From Parascedosporium putredinis (taxonomy: Eukaryota > Ascomycota > Sordariomycetes > Microascales > Microascaceae): a DNA stretch of 64,000 bases. The notes beneath the pieces were generated by a model that saw only the letters and a program-made list of their open reading frames with translations, made no database searches and was not told the DNA's origin. Location: positions 868,001 through 932,000 of the forward strand of contig CASHTG010000003.1 in the NCBI GenBank assembly GCA_949357655.1, given 5' to 3'. The stretch's first letter is position 1. Each line of letters opens with the position of its first letter. This document shows, piece by piece, positions 22,321 through 34,916 of the stretch. The position numbers and the translations under genes were made by a program.

Positions 22321-25300
22321 GGCTGCGTGCCTTCGCTCCTCTTACGTGAAGACTACCGAGTACACTCTGACTGATCCATTAAATTGGAATGGATCTTCCT
22401 GCTCATTTCTTCGTATGGCAAGGCAAGCCTGAATGGACTTCAGGGGGCGCAAAGCCATCCACGCCGCTTGGCCTGAGGTTGAAGGTTCCAGTGCAGTGCA
22501 CAGGAAAACGATGGAATCAATTGATCTGATCCTAGAGGTAGTGCTTAAGGGACCATTGAACCTAGTGTAGAGCGGTGCCAATGCCCATGCTGGCTCCTAC
22601 TCCTTGTTCTTCTTGTCCTGGACTCCTATTCCTGAACTGCGGCCTCCCACCAAGGTGCCTGTCTGTCCCGACCGTATCCCAGGGTCCTCATCATACATAT
22701 GTACCCACTCCCATCAAGATTTTTTGCTCTGTGGACTCGAGAAGGTCGGACAGATTTATTCTTAAATGCTAGAACCTCCCACCACGTCTGTTTTCACGAC
22801 ATCGACACTTTTCCCCAGCCAGTGGCTCTCCATCCCCTTTGCTCATCAGCCATCAATTGCGATTCCGCAGTGCCATGAGGGCACTCATCCACGTGGCGGA
22901 GGCGCGATCCGTATCAAGTTAAAGCCGTGAGGCTGATCATTTCTTACTGTATCCCGCAGGTAATCTTGTGAAGTGGGTGTGCACCGCCTCGGTGGAGAGT
23001 CGATGCTTCTGTGGCAATGCTCCTATTGGCCGTAGGAAGTGGTTGGCGAAGCTGTGTCTCAAAAAACGATCCGATGCTTGCAATAATAACTTGTCGCGGA
23101 TGACTCCCCAAAACCCCCATGTCAGCAAATCATTCCCCGCCAGCACCCAATTGAGTTGACCGCAGGAATCAACCACTGGGCGGTGGAATGGATTTATCCA
23201 TTGGATCCATCCAGCGATCAATTGGATGTCATTGCACGACAAGTCATAGGTCACAGTTGGGGTTGAGGACAAGCGGAAAGGAATCGTGAGTGAAGCATTT
23301 TCTTTTCTGGAGGGCCAGGCCACACCACGCCCGGCGCCGAGGAAAAGGGACTCTGTCTTTGTCAACTTGGGGCATGCATTGGGTATTTTAGGAAACGGGC
23401 CGGGGGCTTCGAGCTCTATTCCCCGCTTGAGTCGGCGCAAAGGTTCATCAACGGATGAGCCCTACATCCCTTGATCCATCCATGGATGAATGCAACGACA
23501 TCACAGAGGCCGTCTTACCACACAACTGGGTGTTATTACACTATGGTTCCATCCCGGGTGGGAGGTGTCCCTGTATTATTAAACTTAGATATCCGTGAAC
23601 GAGGTTGCCTTTTAAAAGCCCGGTGATATGACTAAATGAGGGCAATAGTCGACCAAGAACCCTCTCCTCTTCTCCCGCGACTACCCACACTGCGAACCTA
23701 TCATAACTTGTGATCAACATACTATCTCTTCTTCTTTACTGTTGATCATCGCTCCCTTCCCCTCTACCTTGGAATCCTATTTGGAGACCTCTTCAATAGT
23801 AATCAAGGATCCCTCTGACCAACAAGTTAAGTTTAAAGCACGGAAACCACCTTAAACTGTGCACCCAAGTTTCGTTTCTCTCTCGCCTCATGTTCTCCCC
23901 GCTCCTTCCCTCACTTTCCTCTCTCCCTCTCCCCCTTCCCTTGAAACTATTATCTTTCCGAACCACGTTTCTCAGTGGTGTGAGGAGCGCTTTCCCAACG
24001 TTCTAGCATGACGTGGCGTGACGTTACAATATCGGAGGACAAAGGGCGAAAGGGGGAAGAATCAACTCGACAATCTCAAGAGCCACAAATCATTCGCTAG
24101 AGCCTTCTAGTTACGAGATCTCGGTGATTGTGCCAGCTCGCTTGTGCGCCCAGCTCGATCGTTGGGCGCTCGGCTGTCCGCATCCGAATTTAGCACGGTT
24201 CATGTTGCCTACTTCTAAACTCCCTCAGGATCTGCCCGCACGAACTCTCAATTTTTGACAAGGCTTTCCAATACTCCACCCGGGCTTACGACTTGCCCTC
24301 GGACAAAGCGGCAAAGTCACATATATGCAAACATATATAGATATATCTCTTGAGAGTGAGATGTCGCATTTTCATCGACTATCAGACAGGCGTTTGGTGC
24401 GTGTGTGTCCAACCTTCCCCACGCTAACACCGCTAACAATGGGGGTGGGACGGGCGTGGGCGCGGGAGGGTGCTTCCCTTGGCTATTCCTTGACATTATC
24501 GGCGGTTTTAAGTTGATGCGCAACAGGGTCCACATACTTTTTCCTCGAGGAGACTTGTGATACGAAATTGATAGACTGGCCACCGCCAACCTTCCACAGT
24601 CATTTCCTCGACCGTCGACGCGATGATATGCCCCATCGTAATGGAGCGGCCACGGGGTGGCTCATTATGTTTGTACCTGCCGGCTTCTTCGTTCCCGTTC
24701 CCCGAACGCGAAGCGGATGCGTTGCGCAACCTGGTGGCGAGGGACGGGGAAGCGAAGTGAGGCGAGGCAAATGGGTACCACAGGCATTTGACTACAACGG
24801 CCCGGACGAACCCCAACCTAACTTGGATAATCCGCTCCCCGCCCTCGCCCTCGCCTCATTCTTGTGGACGGGAAATACCTCTGTCCCGGTGGGTGGAGAC
24901 GGCCATCTGGCCGGCATCTCAGATGATACCCTGTCACCTTGCTCGCATCAATGGTCTCGACCCCGAAAAGAAGGTGAATAGGAAGGAAAAGGGTAAGATG
25001 CGAGGTGGGAGCAGCAAGGGATCCGGCGTCTTGCATTGGGGCCCGAGTTTTTGATGGCCGTTTTCAACGCATCGCATGGGTGCATACTGATGGATGGTGC
25101 GTGCGATCCGCCCCTGGGAAGCCCGAATAGGAACAGGCTTGCAACCCTTTTCCCAAGTCCGGGCCAACAGGCTTCTGCCATGTCAGTTGGGCAGGAGACG
25201 TCCAACCGCCGGCCGGCACTGGCTCGATGACCTGGTGCTTCCTGCTCGCTCGTGGGCATGAAGCGCAAGCGCTTGCACTCGCTCACCTTGTGTAAAACCT

Positions 25301-26045
25301 GAACTCACCCAACGTCCGGCCGTGCAGTCGCACCACCCCTTCCCCTACTCGGGTATGTGGTTGGTCAGCTGAACGAACCCGGCCGGGAAAGGGTTCCCTC
25401 TCTTATTTTCTTCCTGCCTCTTCCCTCGCATGCCCGTTTGCCTAATAAGTTTTTCTTCTAGGCTTTTTTGTTTCTTTTCGCATTACATGAACGGGATGGA
25501 ATAGAAGAAGCCGCCCCATTGGCTTCCACACCCGGTCCCTCCTGATTGACAGAGACGAAAAGCAGGAAACGGAAATTACATGCATCCTGTAAAGTCCGCA
25601 GTGAGAAAGGCCTTTTGGCCTACAGAGGTAGAGGGGGTCACTAGAAGGAAGAGGGGGTTTAATCCAAGAATGGCGGATGGGTTACGCAAGTCTATTCGGA
25701 GATGGACATTGTCGTCAGATCGCATTTGCGCCCGCGTCCCCACCTTGGGTGACAGGGGAAAGCAATGTCTGATGTGAGCAATCGCGTTTCCGTTCATGTG
25801 TTGGCACACATGACGAGAGTCGACGTCGTCGTGGTTCTGGGCCCCATCTCGTAGCTGTGGCCAGCACAACTCACCGTGTTTCTCTCCTGCTCACCTACAC
25901 TTTTTCAACCAACAGGCGGGCCACTTTTTGCTCTGACCGACAACTGGACCGCCCCAGACAGAGAGGTCTGGCGCTGCAAACGGCGCCAATAATAATTCCG
26001 ACCACGCTATTAATACACCCGACCATCCATTGATAGATACACATC

Positions 26046-26063
26046 ATGGATAGATCTATCCAT
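26046..26063. repeat. 18-bp perfect palindrome
   Basis: ATGGATAGATCTATCCAT reads the same on both strands. It is embedded in an imperfect longer inverted repeat (CATCAT ... ATGATG). Related CCATGGAT and GGATCCAT strings recur in other intergenic parts of the window. Confidence 0.7.
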
Positions 26064-26170
26064 TCATGATGGATGTACAGCAAAGACGTTCTCGGGCTGG
26101 CTTAGCTGCCTACATGTACCCCTGCCCTATGTCTTGTCGACCTCACTGGACCCTGCCCCCTTCTTCCTTC

Positions 26171-26310
26171 ATCTTTTTTTTTTTTTTTTTTTTTCATTTT
26201 CATTTTCATTTTCATCTTCTTTTTCCTTGCCCTTTCCATTTTCTCCCTCCCCCTTTTTTTTTTTTGTTCCTTTTCTTTTTCTTTTCATATTTGTTCTTTG
26301 ATTTTCTTTT
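26171..26310 (+). repeat. Poly-T and TTTTCA low-complexity tract
   Basis: A long T run is followed by several TTTTCA copies and more T-rich DNA. Polypyrimidine of this kind is common in fungal promoters and leaders; it is not coding. Confidence 0.75.
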
Positions 26311-28122
26311 CTTGTTCTTTAATTTTGTTCCCCCACCCCCACCACCCATACACCCGCATCCATCCACCCTCTCTCTCATTGATCCGCACACGCGCCAATT
26401 CATACATACCTCTCTTCCAATTTCAGTCCGGCTATAAATATTTTTCCCCTGTCTTCTTCTCTCTTCCTCTTCCCTGTCTCCCTTTTCCTTTTCTGCCTCT
26501 TCGCCTCTCAAGGAAAGCTGATTACAATGACAAGTGATGAGAAGAATGGGCGGATAAGGATCGTCCCTCGTCAAGGCGCTGCATAATGGCCCGTACATTG
26601 AACCCACTCTTTGTTGGATTCAGTGGTCCGGTCAAAAACCAGACGCCAGACGAGGGGCAACAGGGGCTTCATATGTATGATCGGGAACGTGCCGGGTTTA
26701 ATTTATCAACTCGGGGGTCCCAAGAGGATGTCGCTCCCGAGCGACCCACTCCCGCCGTTGCCAGTTATTCGGCATCTTCTTTGAAACAAGCGAAAAACCT
26801 CGATTTTGCAGGTCATAATAGCGTTTGTCCAGTCGTATGTCATCCTGCCGTTTAGGTAGGTCCACGCAAAAACCTAGTTCGTCGATGAACGAGCCCACTT
26901 TCAAGTCCATGCCAAGAGTCGGGGAACGAGTATCCGGCCCGGCCCGGCCTTTTATACATATACACATGCACACAGACCTGTATCTTTGGAGGACCCCCAT
27001 GCACAAGCACTTGCTTGTCAAACAACGGCCAGCCTGCCTCCATCAGGGCGTTTCTGTCTTTCTTTCTTTTTATTCACATTTGATTCTGATTTCAATTTGT
27101 GTCTAGCTTTGTTCTTTTTCTTTTCTATATTTTCCTCGTGCCCCGTCGAACATCTAATCTATGGTGTCTGTCTCCTTTCGTCCCGTCGTATTCCCTCTCC
27201 ACTAGTTTCTTTAACCCCTTGCCCCAACAAGCACCCCACGGTGACCAAAGATAGGAGAGTCGTGTCTCTTTTGGGGGTTGAAATCGCCCTTTCCCCAGAT
27301 CAGCTCTTTCAGCTCTAGCCTTTTTTCTTTTTCTTTTTCTTTTCGTCACCTAGGTGGTGCCAGTGGACATAGCCGAACTGTCCACTATCGGACGAATTAT
27401 TATTTATCAAAAGCCGGCGACCAAACGGCAGAGCCAAGCCGAATCCAGAATCTGTCACTGAACTAATACATCTCTCCTCTCTTGCTGGCGGTTGTTTTGA
27501 GCACGAGCCCGGTGTCGCCTCCCGGGGAGCACCACCCCTTCTTCCGGCAACTTAGGCCAATTCCAACTTTAGCACTTCCAAAAGGGACAGGTATTTGGAG
27601 AGGGAGCAAGAAAGAGACAACAAGGGGGAAGGGAAAAAAGAAAAGAAAGGACCAGAAAGAGCAACACACAAAAAGAAAAACTGGGGACCCGGCTGGAACC
27701 AGCCTAGGTGTGATTATTACAGACTTCCCGCCCGCGCCGCCCAACACCTTGGTTTTCAACAGCTGCGTGTGCTTTCCCACCAAACTCCGGGCGGGCGAGC
27801 AAGGCGATTGAACACTGACGCAAAGCAAGGCGCTCGCTCCGGAGCACGATATTAGGCAACACAGAAGGGAACCGCATTCTTTCCTCCTCCTCTCTTGCCC
27901 TTCCTTCCCGAGCCTCTCACGTCTTTCCCCATTTTCATATCCCCGTCTCTACCAATACGTATTGACCTTGTGTGTTTGGTGATTGACTCGAGAGCTGCGT
28001 GTGGTTTCGAACACGAAGCTTCCCGGCTACCGGGGACATTGAGTGTGTTCTTGAATCAGACGCCCACGACCACACAGCCAGCGATTGGTACCGCAGCTGC
28101 TTGGAACAAGGCGACCAGGGCT

Positions 28123-28156
28123 GGTGTGTGTGCAGGTGTGCAGGTGTGTGTGTGCA
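28123..28156 (+). repeat. TG-rich tract
   Basis: Imperfect GTGTGTGTGCAG units give an alternating purine-pyrimidine stretch in intergenic DNA. Confidence 0.7.
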
Positions 28157-29996
28157 CATCTGGCGTGTTCCCGGCGATTGAACAACCCCCCTTCCCCTAC
28201 CCTACCCTTTTCTCACTCTTCGGGAGGAACCTCTCCCATTAACAGAGCTGGACACAGACCCATCAATACCCTGACCTAAACCCCCAGTCCCTGCCCCCAT
28301 GACCTGGGCAAGCCCCATCCATTGTCCATCACCATCGCCCGTCATCCATCATCTATTATCACCCTGTCTCCATCCCACACGCAAATCCCAACCCACATCC
28401 GGAACCCAAAAACACATTGGTGCACCCAGATACCTCGAGCACTGGCAGAACCCGTTGCCCTCCCAGTAGCTCCCTAGCCCATATTTATACACCTCGTCCC
28501 AGACTTGTTATGAGCTAGCCTTCTCTGTCGTTCTTTTGTCTTTCCCCTGCATACCAGGATCGTGTAAACCCCAAACAGCCGAGCAGTGTGGTACACGTAT
28601 GAGCTGGCATTCAAACCGCCTTGCTTTTGCCTTGAATTTCTCATTTCTCCAGTTTGCCCTTGCAAGGTCTCACTTTGCTCATCAGTCGGATCGCATCCCG
28701 AAAGGGGGAAAAGAAAAGAAACTGAGGTTGATTATAACTTTTTTCCTTCCCCTCCCCTCCCCCTTCTCAGGACAAGGGCCGCCCCCTAACCACCGAAGAA
28801 AAAGAGAAAAGTAAAAAGAAAGAAAAAGAGGAAAAGAAGAAGAAAAAGAGGGGAGAAAGGAACGGTTTCCTCCAACGACGATTTACACCGATGGCCAAGC
28901 CGGGTGCACAAGCCTGCGCAGATTCCCGTGACAGTCAGCAAACCTCTGACCTGTGTTCTTCGACCTGTTTACAACGGAAAAGGCTTCCTTTGACCGAACG
29001 GTATAGACCAAGTCAGTCTAACCGTTCCTCTTTTTCCTTTTTTCTTTTTTCTTTCCCTCCCCTCTCCTCCCCTTCCCCGTCCCGTTTTCCAGGGACTTTG
29101 TCAACCGGTCGGTGTGCGCACCAGATATCAGATCAGATCATCTAACAATGGCTTCCGACCTGTAGGATTCGGGCTTGATCCGAAGACAAACTCCGATACG
29201 ATACTGGCAGCCTTGAGGGAAACCAAGGACACTTGGGGCTGTGTGCCGTTTGTCTGACCGAATCTATCTCATCCTCTGTTGTTCGCTGCATCTTTCGCTT
29301 CGCACCCCTCCCCCTTTTCCGCTTTGAAAAGGAGCGAAAGGAGGAGACGGGAAAAAGGAAAAAGAGCCCCCATCCTCATCTCATCACCTTTTCCCCAGGT
29401 CTCCCAACGCCCAACATCCTACCTTGCTTACAGCAAGTCCCGGGATCACAGTCTCGCCGTCGACCGCACTTTCAAGCTTTGTGACACCCATTTCGGCCTT
29501 GCCTCCGCCAACGACGTAGCCTAGCTTCACTTTCGCTTCCCTTCTCATTCACCCCCTCGCATCATCTCGGCGGCTCATCTCTTAGCTACGAGTCTCCAAA
29601 AGTGGCATGCATCTTTAGTTTTTTTCTTTCTTTTTCTTCCCTTTGGAAAAACGCACTGGTTCTCGGACACTTGTTTGGATCCCTTGCTGCCGTATCCCGA
29701 GAGACACCCGCGAGAGTCATACCCTTCCACCTTTTCCGCCGTTAAGCTTGCTGGCATCTCCCATTTCGTTAGCCGACCCTCACCTTAATTCCCTTCCCCG
29801 GTCCGCCCACGCGTGGGTATATCTTGCCATTTGGCGGAGCCACTTCTCCTTCTCCTTCACTTCCTCTTCCTTTTTCTTTTTTTCCCTATTCCCTTGTTTC
29901 GTTTTGCCTCGTTCCTTCTTTCCTCCATATCTTTACCTACAGCCCCCTCACTTTCACCCAAGATGAGGTGCTCCTTCCTTGAAGAGGTTCCCTTGT

Positions 29997-30820
29997 GTAA
30001 GTGAATAGCCCCATTTTCTTTTCATTCGTGATTCACATCCCGAGGCATCAGACTTGCCAGCAAACCTGAATGCCACCTACACCCCTGCCTATTGATGGTG
30101 AAGCCTTTGGGAAATAAGAAGCATAGACACTCTTCTTCTTCTTCTTCTTCTTCCACCTCTAGTTTCAACGCCGCTTCAGCCCATCCTTTCTTTATCCTAA
30201 TCCAACAACTAATCACTCTTCCAACATCAAGGTAGCTCTCTTGTTCTACCACATCCGGAGCAACTCAACATAAGATTGTGTACCGCAAATCGACCCGACC
30301 AGGCTGACTCGTCTCGCTCTTTTTCGACTCACTCACATCAATTGCAGATAGGATCCGGCCATCCACAAGGTATGCTGCTCCCCATCAGCCACGACCAAAG
30401 TCATTCCCCTCTTCCTCTCTGTCCCTCGGAGGCCAGTGCTACACACTCTCACGTTTTCCCTTGTTCTCTATGTTGTGGCCTCCTCTTGTGCTACCTCCGC
30501 AGCCTGCATTTCCACCCAACGCCGTGTGCATGGCTCGTGACATATCCTTCAACCCACACCAACGCCCGCCCTCCTGCCCTCCCGCCCTCCCTTTCCCGAA
30601 CCCTGAAGAGGGACTATATCGGACGAGGAACGAGGAACAAATAACTAACTAATTCTCGACCAACGTACTTTGATAGCAGACAATCGACAACCTTTTCACA
30701 AAGACCAAGACGCCGCGAGCACTCGTCTTTGGCAACGAGCTCGTTTGAGGGTAAGAGTCACCAGACAGCTAAGAGTAAACTCATAAGAGACGATGACGAC
30801 TTACATTTCTTCAAAACTAG
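29997..30820 (+). other. Possible multi-intron leader of acyltransferase
   Basis: Three donor-acceptor pairs can be drawn: GTAAGT 29997 to TTGCAG 30347, GTATGC 30370 to AGCAG 30679 (with TAACTAAC upstream of the acceptor) and GTAAGA 30751 to ACTAG 30820. They leave leader exons of 22 and 71 bp before the start codon at 30833. A short upstream ORF (ATG at 29962) would open the leader. The splice choice is inference from signals only. Confidence 0.35.
30131..30153 (+). repeat. (CTT)n microsatellite
   Basis: About seven CTT repeats lie in the presumed leader region of the acyltransferase gene. Confidence 0.75.
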
Positions 30821-30832
30821 TCTATCGGCGCA

Positions 30833-32307
30833 ATGGCCGAGCCGCAAGAGAGATCCAAGATTACCCCGCTCTCGGCCTGGGATCAGTCGAGTTCTCGGTT
30901 CCATATCCGCCTTGTGCTCAATTTCGAGCTCGATGACTCGAAGCGAAAGGAGGTGGCCGCCCATCTCGGCAGCGTACTGAAACGACTGTCGGCAGAACGC
31001 CCCGACCTAGCCGGACGCCTCCACGTTAACGGAGAGTTTGACGGGGAGCGCCACGGAGAACGACCAGGCTGGATCTACCTCCGCGAATCGCCCGATTTCG
31101 ACATTCCTCTAGAGATCGTCAACGTGGAGGATAAGGTCCGCTCCTTTCAAGATCTCAAGGCGGATTCGTTCCCTGCGAAGGATTTTATCGACCCTCTCTT
31201 CGGATACACGGGCCCCTCCCTCTTTTGCGGACTCGGCGTCCCTGCTGCCGTTGTTCGGGTCCTTTTGTTAAAGGCGGGATGCTTCTCGCGACTTTTGTGC
31301 ACCACGCCTTTGGCGATGGCGAATGTCTGATGGAGTTTCTGGAGACTTTCTCAGCAGCGTCGCGCGGGGAGAGCACTCCGAGACCAGGCAACCGCTGCCT
31401 TGATTTTGCAAAGAGGACCAGGGCGAACGGCGTGACGAGCGAGAGGCAACCTTCTTTTCACCAGCTTCTCAAGAAATGCCCCGAGTATGTGGAGCTGAGC
31501 AAACCCATGGGGCCAAACCAACCGACTCTGCGGCCTGGCGGGGAAAGCGAAAGCACCTACGTCAAGGATGGGAAGATTTTTGTCCTCCGCAAAGAAAAGA
31601 TACGAAAACTCAAGGAGTTGGTGATGCATCATGCGCCCGCCGAACGCTTACCGTCGTCCTACATCTGCTTATCGACCTTGTTTTGGGTTTTCGCCGCCAA
31701 CTCCAGGATGAGAAGCGAAGAGGATCAACCAAGCTGGGAATCTCACGGGCGAGCCACCATGACAAACCCCGTCAACTGGCGATTTAGGGCCTTCCAAGAA
31801 GAAAATAAGGGTTACTACGGTAACTCTGCGGCACTGGCCCAGATGGTGACCTCGGTCCAAGAGGTCAGTTTGGCCGCGCACGACTGGCAGGCATACGCTA
31901 GATTGGTACGGGCCTCAGAAGACGCGATCCGCAACGTGAACGAAAAGTTTGTTCGGAGGCGGACGAGGCTCTTCGAGGCGGCTCCTAACCCACGATTCCT
32001 CGGCCTATACATGGACCCCCGGATCCCCCAGGACCTTGCCTTCAACACTTGGAGGGACTTTGGAGCCGATACTTTGTGGGATCTCTGTGGTACAGGATCC
32101 AACGGAAGCGGGATTGGTGGGGGTATCGTCAAGCCAGACTCTCTACGACGATCGCAAGACAGTTGGAATATGGGAGGTACCTTGATCCTACCGGCTCGTG
32201 GCGACTCCGACCTCTACGAAGTTCTTTTGACAATTCCTAAGCCGGCAATGGACCAGCTCAAGTCGACAGAGAGATTCATGCGCTGGATCGACCGAGTACT
32301 CGACTAA
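30833..32307 (+). CDS. BAHD-type (HxxxD) acyltransferase
   Basis: This is an acyl-CoA-dependent O- or N-acyltransferase of the transferase superfamily (PF02458-like), as used in fungal secondary metabolism and detoxification. The first half carries TPLSAWDQ near the start. The catalytic motif FVHHAFGDGECLMEF supplies the HxxxD general base. In the second half NTWRDFGADTLWD matches the structural DFGWG region, though the last Gly-Trp-Gly is altered. Length after repair is 491 residues, normal for the family. One missing T in the TTTT run 31263-31266 separates the halves. Substrate unknown. No other biosynthetic gene is nearby, which argues against a classical cluster and for a stand-alone detoxification or modification role. 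Confidence 0.75.
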
Positions 32308-33709
32308 CAAGAAAAAGAAAAACACCCCCAACCCCAACAAGAAAGATACAAGGACAAAGGGGAAGAACAAGACCAAAGAAAAAGAAAGACCAGTACCTAC
32401 CCGCAAAGAATAGAACCGGATGCCAGCAATGTCCCCTTCCTACCTCCTTCTACCATCGCTGCTGTTGGGAGAAAGCATATGCGGTGGCGGGTGTCACACA
32501 TCAACCTCCCAGAGGCTATTCAAGACTGATAACGTTTTACACCCTTGCTCCCCCTCAGCACTCTTCCCTTCACTACACGATTTGACATTCAGGGGACGTT
32601 CATTTTAGTTGAACCGAATAATGGGGAGAGCAGAGAGAGCAGAGGGAAGAGAGAACTATGTGAGCTCTCTTTTGCTTTTGCTGTTGCTGTTGCGTTCTCG
32701 TCCAGTTTTTACTTTACGCAAACCTCGTTTCGGCTCTCCAATACGTCTTTTTAGTTTTTATTTTCATTTCATCTTGTTTCCCGTGGTCTTTTCTTGGACC
32801 TTCCCCTCCCCCTCGCCCTCTCCACAATCCCGGTTCACGTTCTTGACTTTCGGTTTCATTTACTTTCCTCATTTCACTGTGTATTCAGGCCTCCACTACT
32901 ACCACTTAGACAGATTCCCGCCAGAGCAAAAAGGCTGCAAGGCATGTATCATCATATAGGGAGGCACGCAAAAGGGAGCATCAATTGATTCAGGCATCGG
33001 ACGCCATGGCATGTTCGGAATAAAACAGAAAACAAACAATGGGGTGCAGTGATTCGACGCAAACTCGGGCGTGTGAGATGGACGGCAGAGATATCAAAAA
33101 GATTGCTTTTTCCTCGTTACTCATGTCCGTCTTTTCTTTCCTTTGGCGCTCTCCTTGTCATTCTTGCCTGGTCCTTGTTTCCTTTTTCTTTCCTTTTTCT
33201 TTTCCTTGTTTCCCCCATGTTTCCTTTTTTCCTTGGGTTCCTTTTTCTTTTTCTTTTTCTTTTTGGCCCGTCGCCAATGCCGTACCGGTTGGTTTTCTCG
33301 TTTCTCAGATTGGAATTTGACCATTTAGCAAAGTTTTTGGTGGGGACAGGTTAGAATGATTGATATGGAAAGGCGCACTAAGGAAGATCAGATGAATCAG
33401 AATGGTATACCCACTGACTGGGTTTTGACGAATAAGAAGAATAATTTCCACCTCAATATGGATTGATCCAGTTAGTAAAATAAAATCTCGGCGACTTACG
33501 AGGCATGGGGAACATTGAAGGCACTGGATGGATGAGAGCTGGAACAAAAGCAGCATCAAGTACGGTAGTACATGACCACGCCATCGTGTCCTCGCCGCCA
33601 CGCTTAATTCAGAGCGGGATGCAGAGCCGGAGAAGCCGCGAAAGAAAGGAAGAGGACGAAAAGCAACGAGAACGAAGGAAAGAATAAATTAAGGCCCCGC
33701 ATCGCCGCT

Positions 33710-33741
<32 letters not shown>

Positions 33742-34385
33742 TACGACACAAAGCGACGATGGCTGTCCCCCTCCAGGAAGAATGATGAGGGTCATAGCAA
33801 ACACACGACAAGGTGGATACGCCTACGCCACTGCCACCCACGTAGGCATCAACACAAACAAGGGGAGGAAAGTGGTTTTTCTTTTCTTTCTTTTCTTATA
33901 TTTGAATTAACATGAGAAATAAAAGGAAGAATAAAGAAAGGGAGGAACAAGCAAAGACAAGAAAAAGAAAGGGAGCGGAGGAGCAATACAAATACCGCGG
34001 TGTTGTGGCTGTGAGGAAATCTCGAGTGCTCCAGCTCCAGCGCTCTTTCCTTCTTTTTTTTTTCTTTCCTTCTTTTCTTTTTAAACTTGGTCGAAACTGA
34101 CGTACAAGTACATCATCGCCACGATCCCGGCTTCCCCAGATTATTCTGATAAGGGAAGGTGTGTGATGGTGGGTATCAATTGAATGATTAGGCTTGGGCT
34201 TGCGTAGCGTAGCGTCCTGGCCGGTGGTTTGGGGCCGGAGGTGGGTAACATAAGCAAGACGTCATCGCTCAGGCGTTTTGATGGGTGAGGGGGCGTCCTC
34301 CCACGCCTGGCTGAAGGGGACAGGACAGGGCGGGCGGACATGTGCCGGGCTGGCCGTGGGATGTACCCGCTGGAAACCGAGTAGA
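32308..34385. other. Intergenic
   Basis: 3' flank of the acyltransferase gene and upstream DNA of the I78 gene. It contains T/C-rich runs (33120-33270), a GAC repeat at about 33710-33747 and A/G-rich strings. I see no supported gene. Confidence 0.4.
33710..33747 (+). repeat. GAC/GGC trinucleotide repeat
   Basis: A run of CGACGACGGCGACGACGG units lies in non-coding DNA. It is flanked by stops, so it is not evidently coding. Confidence 0.7.
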
Positions 34386-34392
34386 TATAAAA
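34386..34392 (+). promoter_or_regulatory. TATA box of I78 gene
   Basis: TATAAAA lies about 195 bp before the start codon of the I78 protein gene, with a C/T-rich start region after it. Confidence 0.6.
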
Positions 34393-34581
34393 CGGAGGGA
34401 GGATGATGAATGGATTTGGGATTAGGATTTCTCCCGCTTTCCCTTTGCGACTGAAACTTCTTTTTCAACTCTCTTTCTTTTACGATAATTCGATTCTCCT
34501 GAGCAACGCGACCCAAATCAGACCTTTTTTTTTCGTTCTTACAATACCCCTTCCACCGACAAGACACCTCCACAAGTCATC

Positions 34582-34916
34582 ATGCCTCTCGTTGTCCCCG
34601 GCGTCACGACCGAGTCCACGAACAAGACGGACCAGTGGATGCAGAAGCTTGTGGGGAAGACGCTGTCTGATGACAAGAGCGACGAGGTGGTAAGCTAGCT
34701 CCAGTTTTCTCGCTTGTCCTTTTTTCCGTTGCTACGTGTGTGTGTGCTAACGCTGGTCTGTTGTTTCCTTGTTCGCCAGTGCTTCTGCAAAAAGACCTGC
34801 CTGAGCAGTGCCGCGTCATCCAGCCCGGTCAAATGGTGACCAAAGACTACCGACCCGAGAGACTGAATGTGCAAGTTAACAAGGACGGCACCGTTGCGCA
34901 TGTGCACTACGGTTGA
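34582..34916 (+). CDS. Peptidase inhibitor I78-family protein
   Basis: A short cytosolic-type protein of about 81 residues, matching the I78 family (Pfam PF11720), whose founding member inhibits a serine peptidase. Exon 1 is 34582-34689; the intron 34690-34779 has a GTAAGC donor, a GCTAAC branch and a CAG acceptor; exon 2 is 34780-34916. The conserved core is CRVIQPGQMVTKDYRPERLN, followed by VNKDGTVAHVHYG at the C-terminus, which carries the family Gly and Arg residues. One base is missing at the A/G run 34789-34794 so that KKDLPEQC follows the junction. There is no signal peptide, so it probably controls an intracellular protease; target unknown. Confidence 0.8.

Larger units (their letters stand above)
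21463..29996. other. Gene-poor, pyrimidine-rich interval
   Basis: About 8.5 kb without a recognisable coding region. The left end is the promoter of the membrane protein gene. A TTTTAAAA element with a following C/T-rich stretch at about 23610-23780 looks like a promoter with no detected ORF behind it. Long T/C-rich runs (26170-26310, 27320-27345, 29030-29090), a TG tract and many palindromic GATC/CCAT strings occur. Open frames up to 167 codons (22937-23440, minus) show no domains. It could hold a long regulatory region or non-coding transcripts. Confidence 0.4.

Noticed and set aside
22937..23440. 167-codon minus-strand frame
   Set aside because: No domain, atypical composition, no splice or promoter support.
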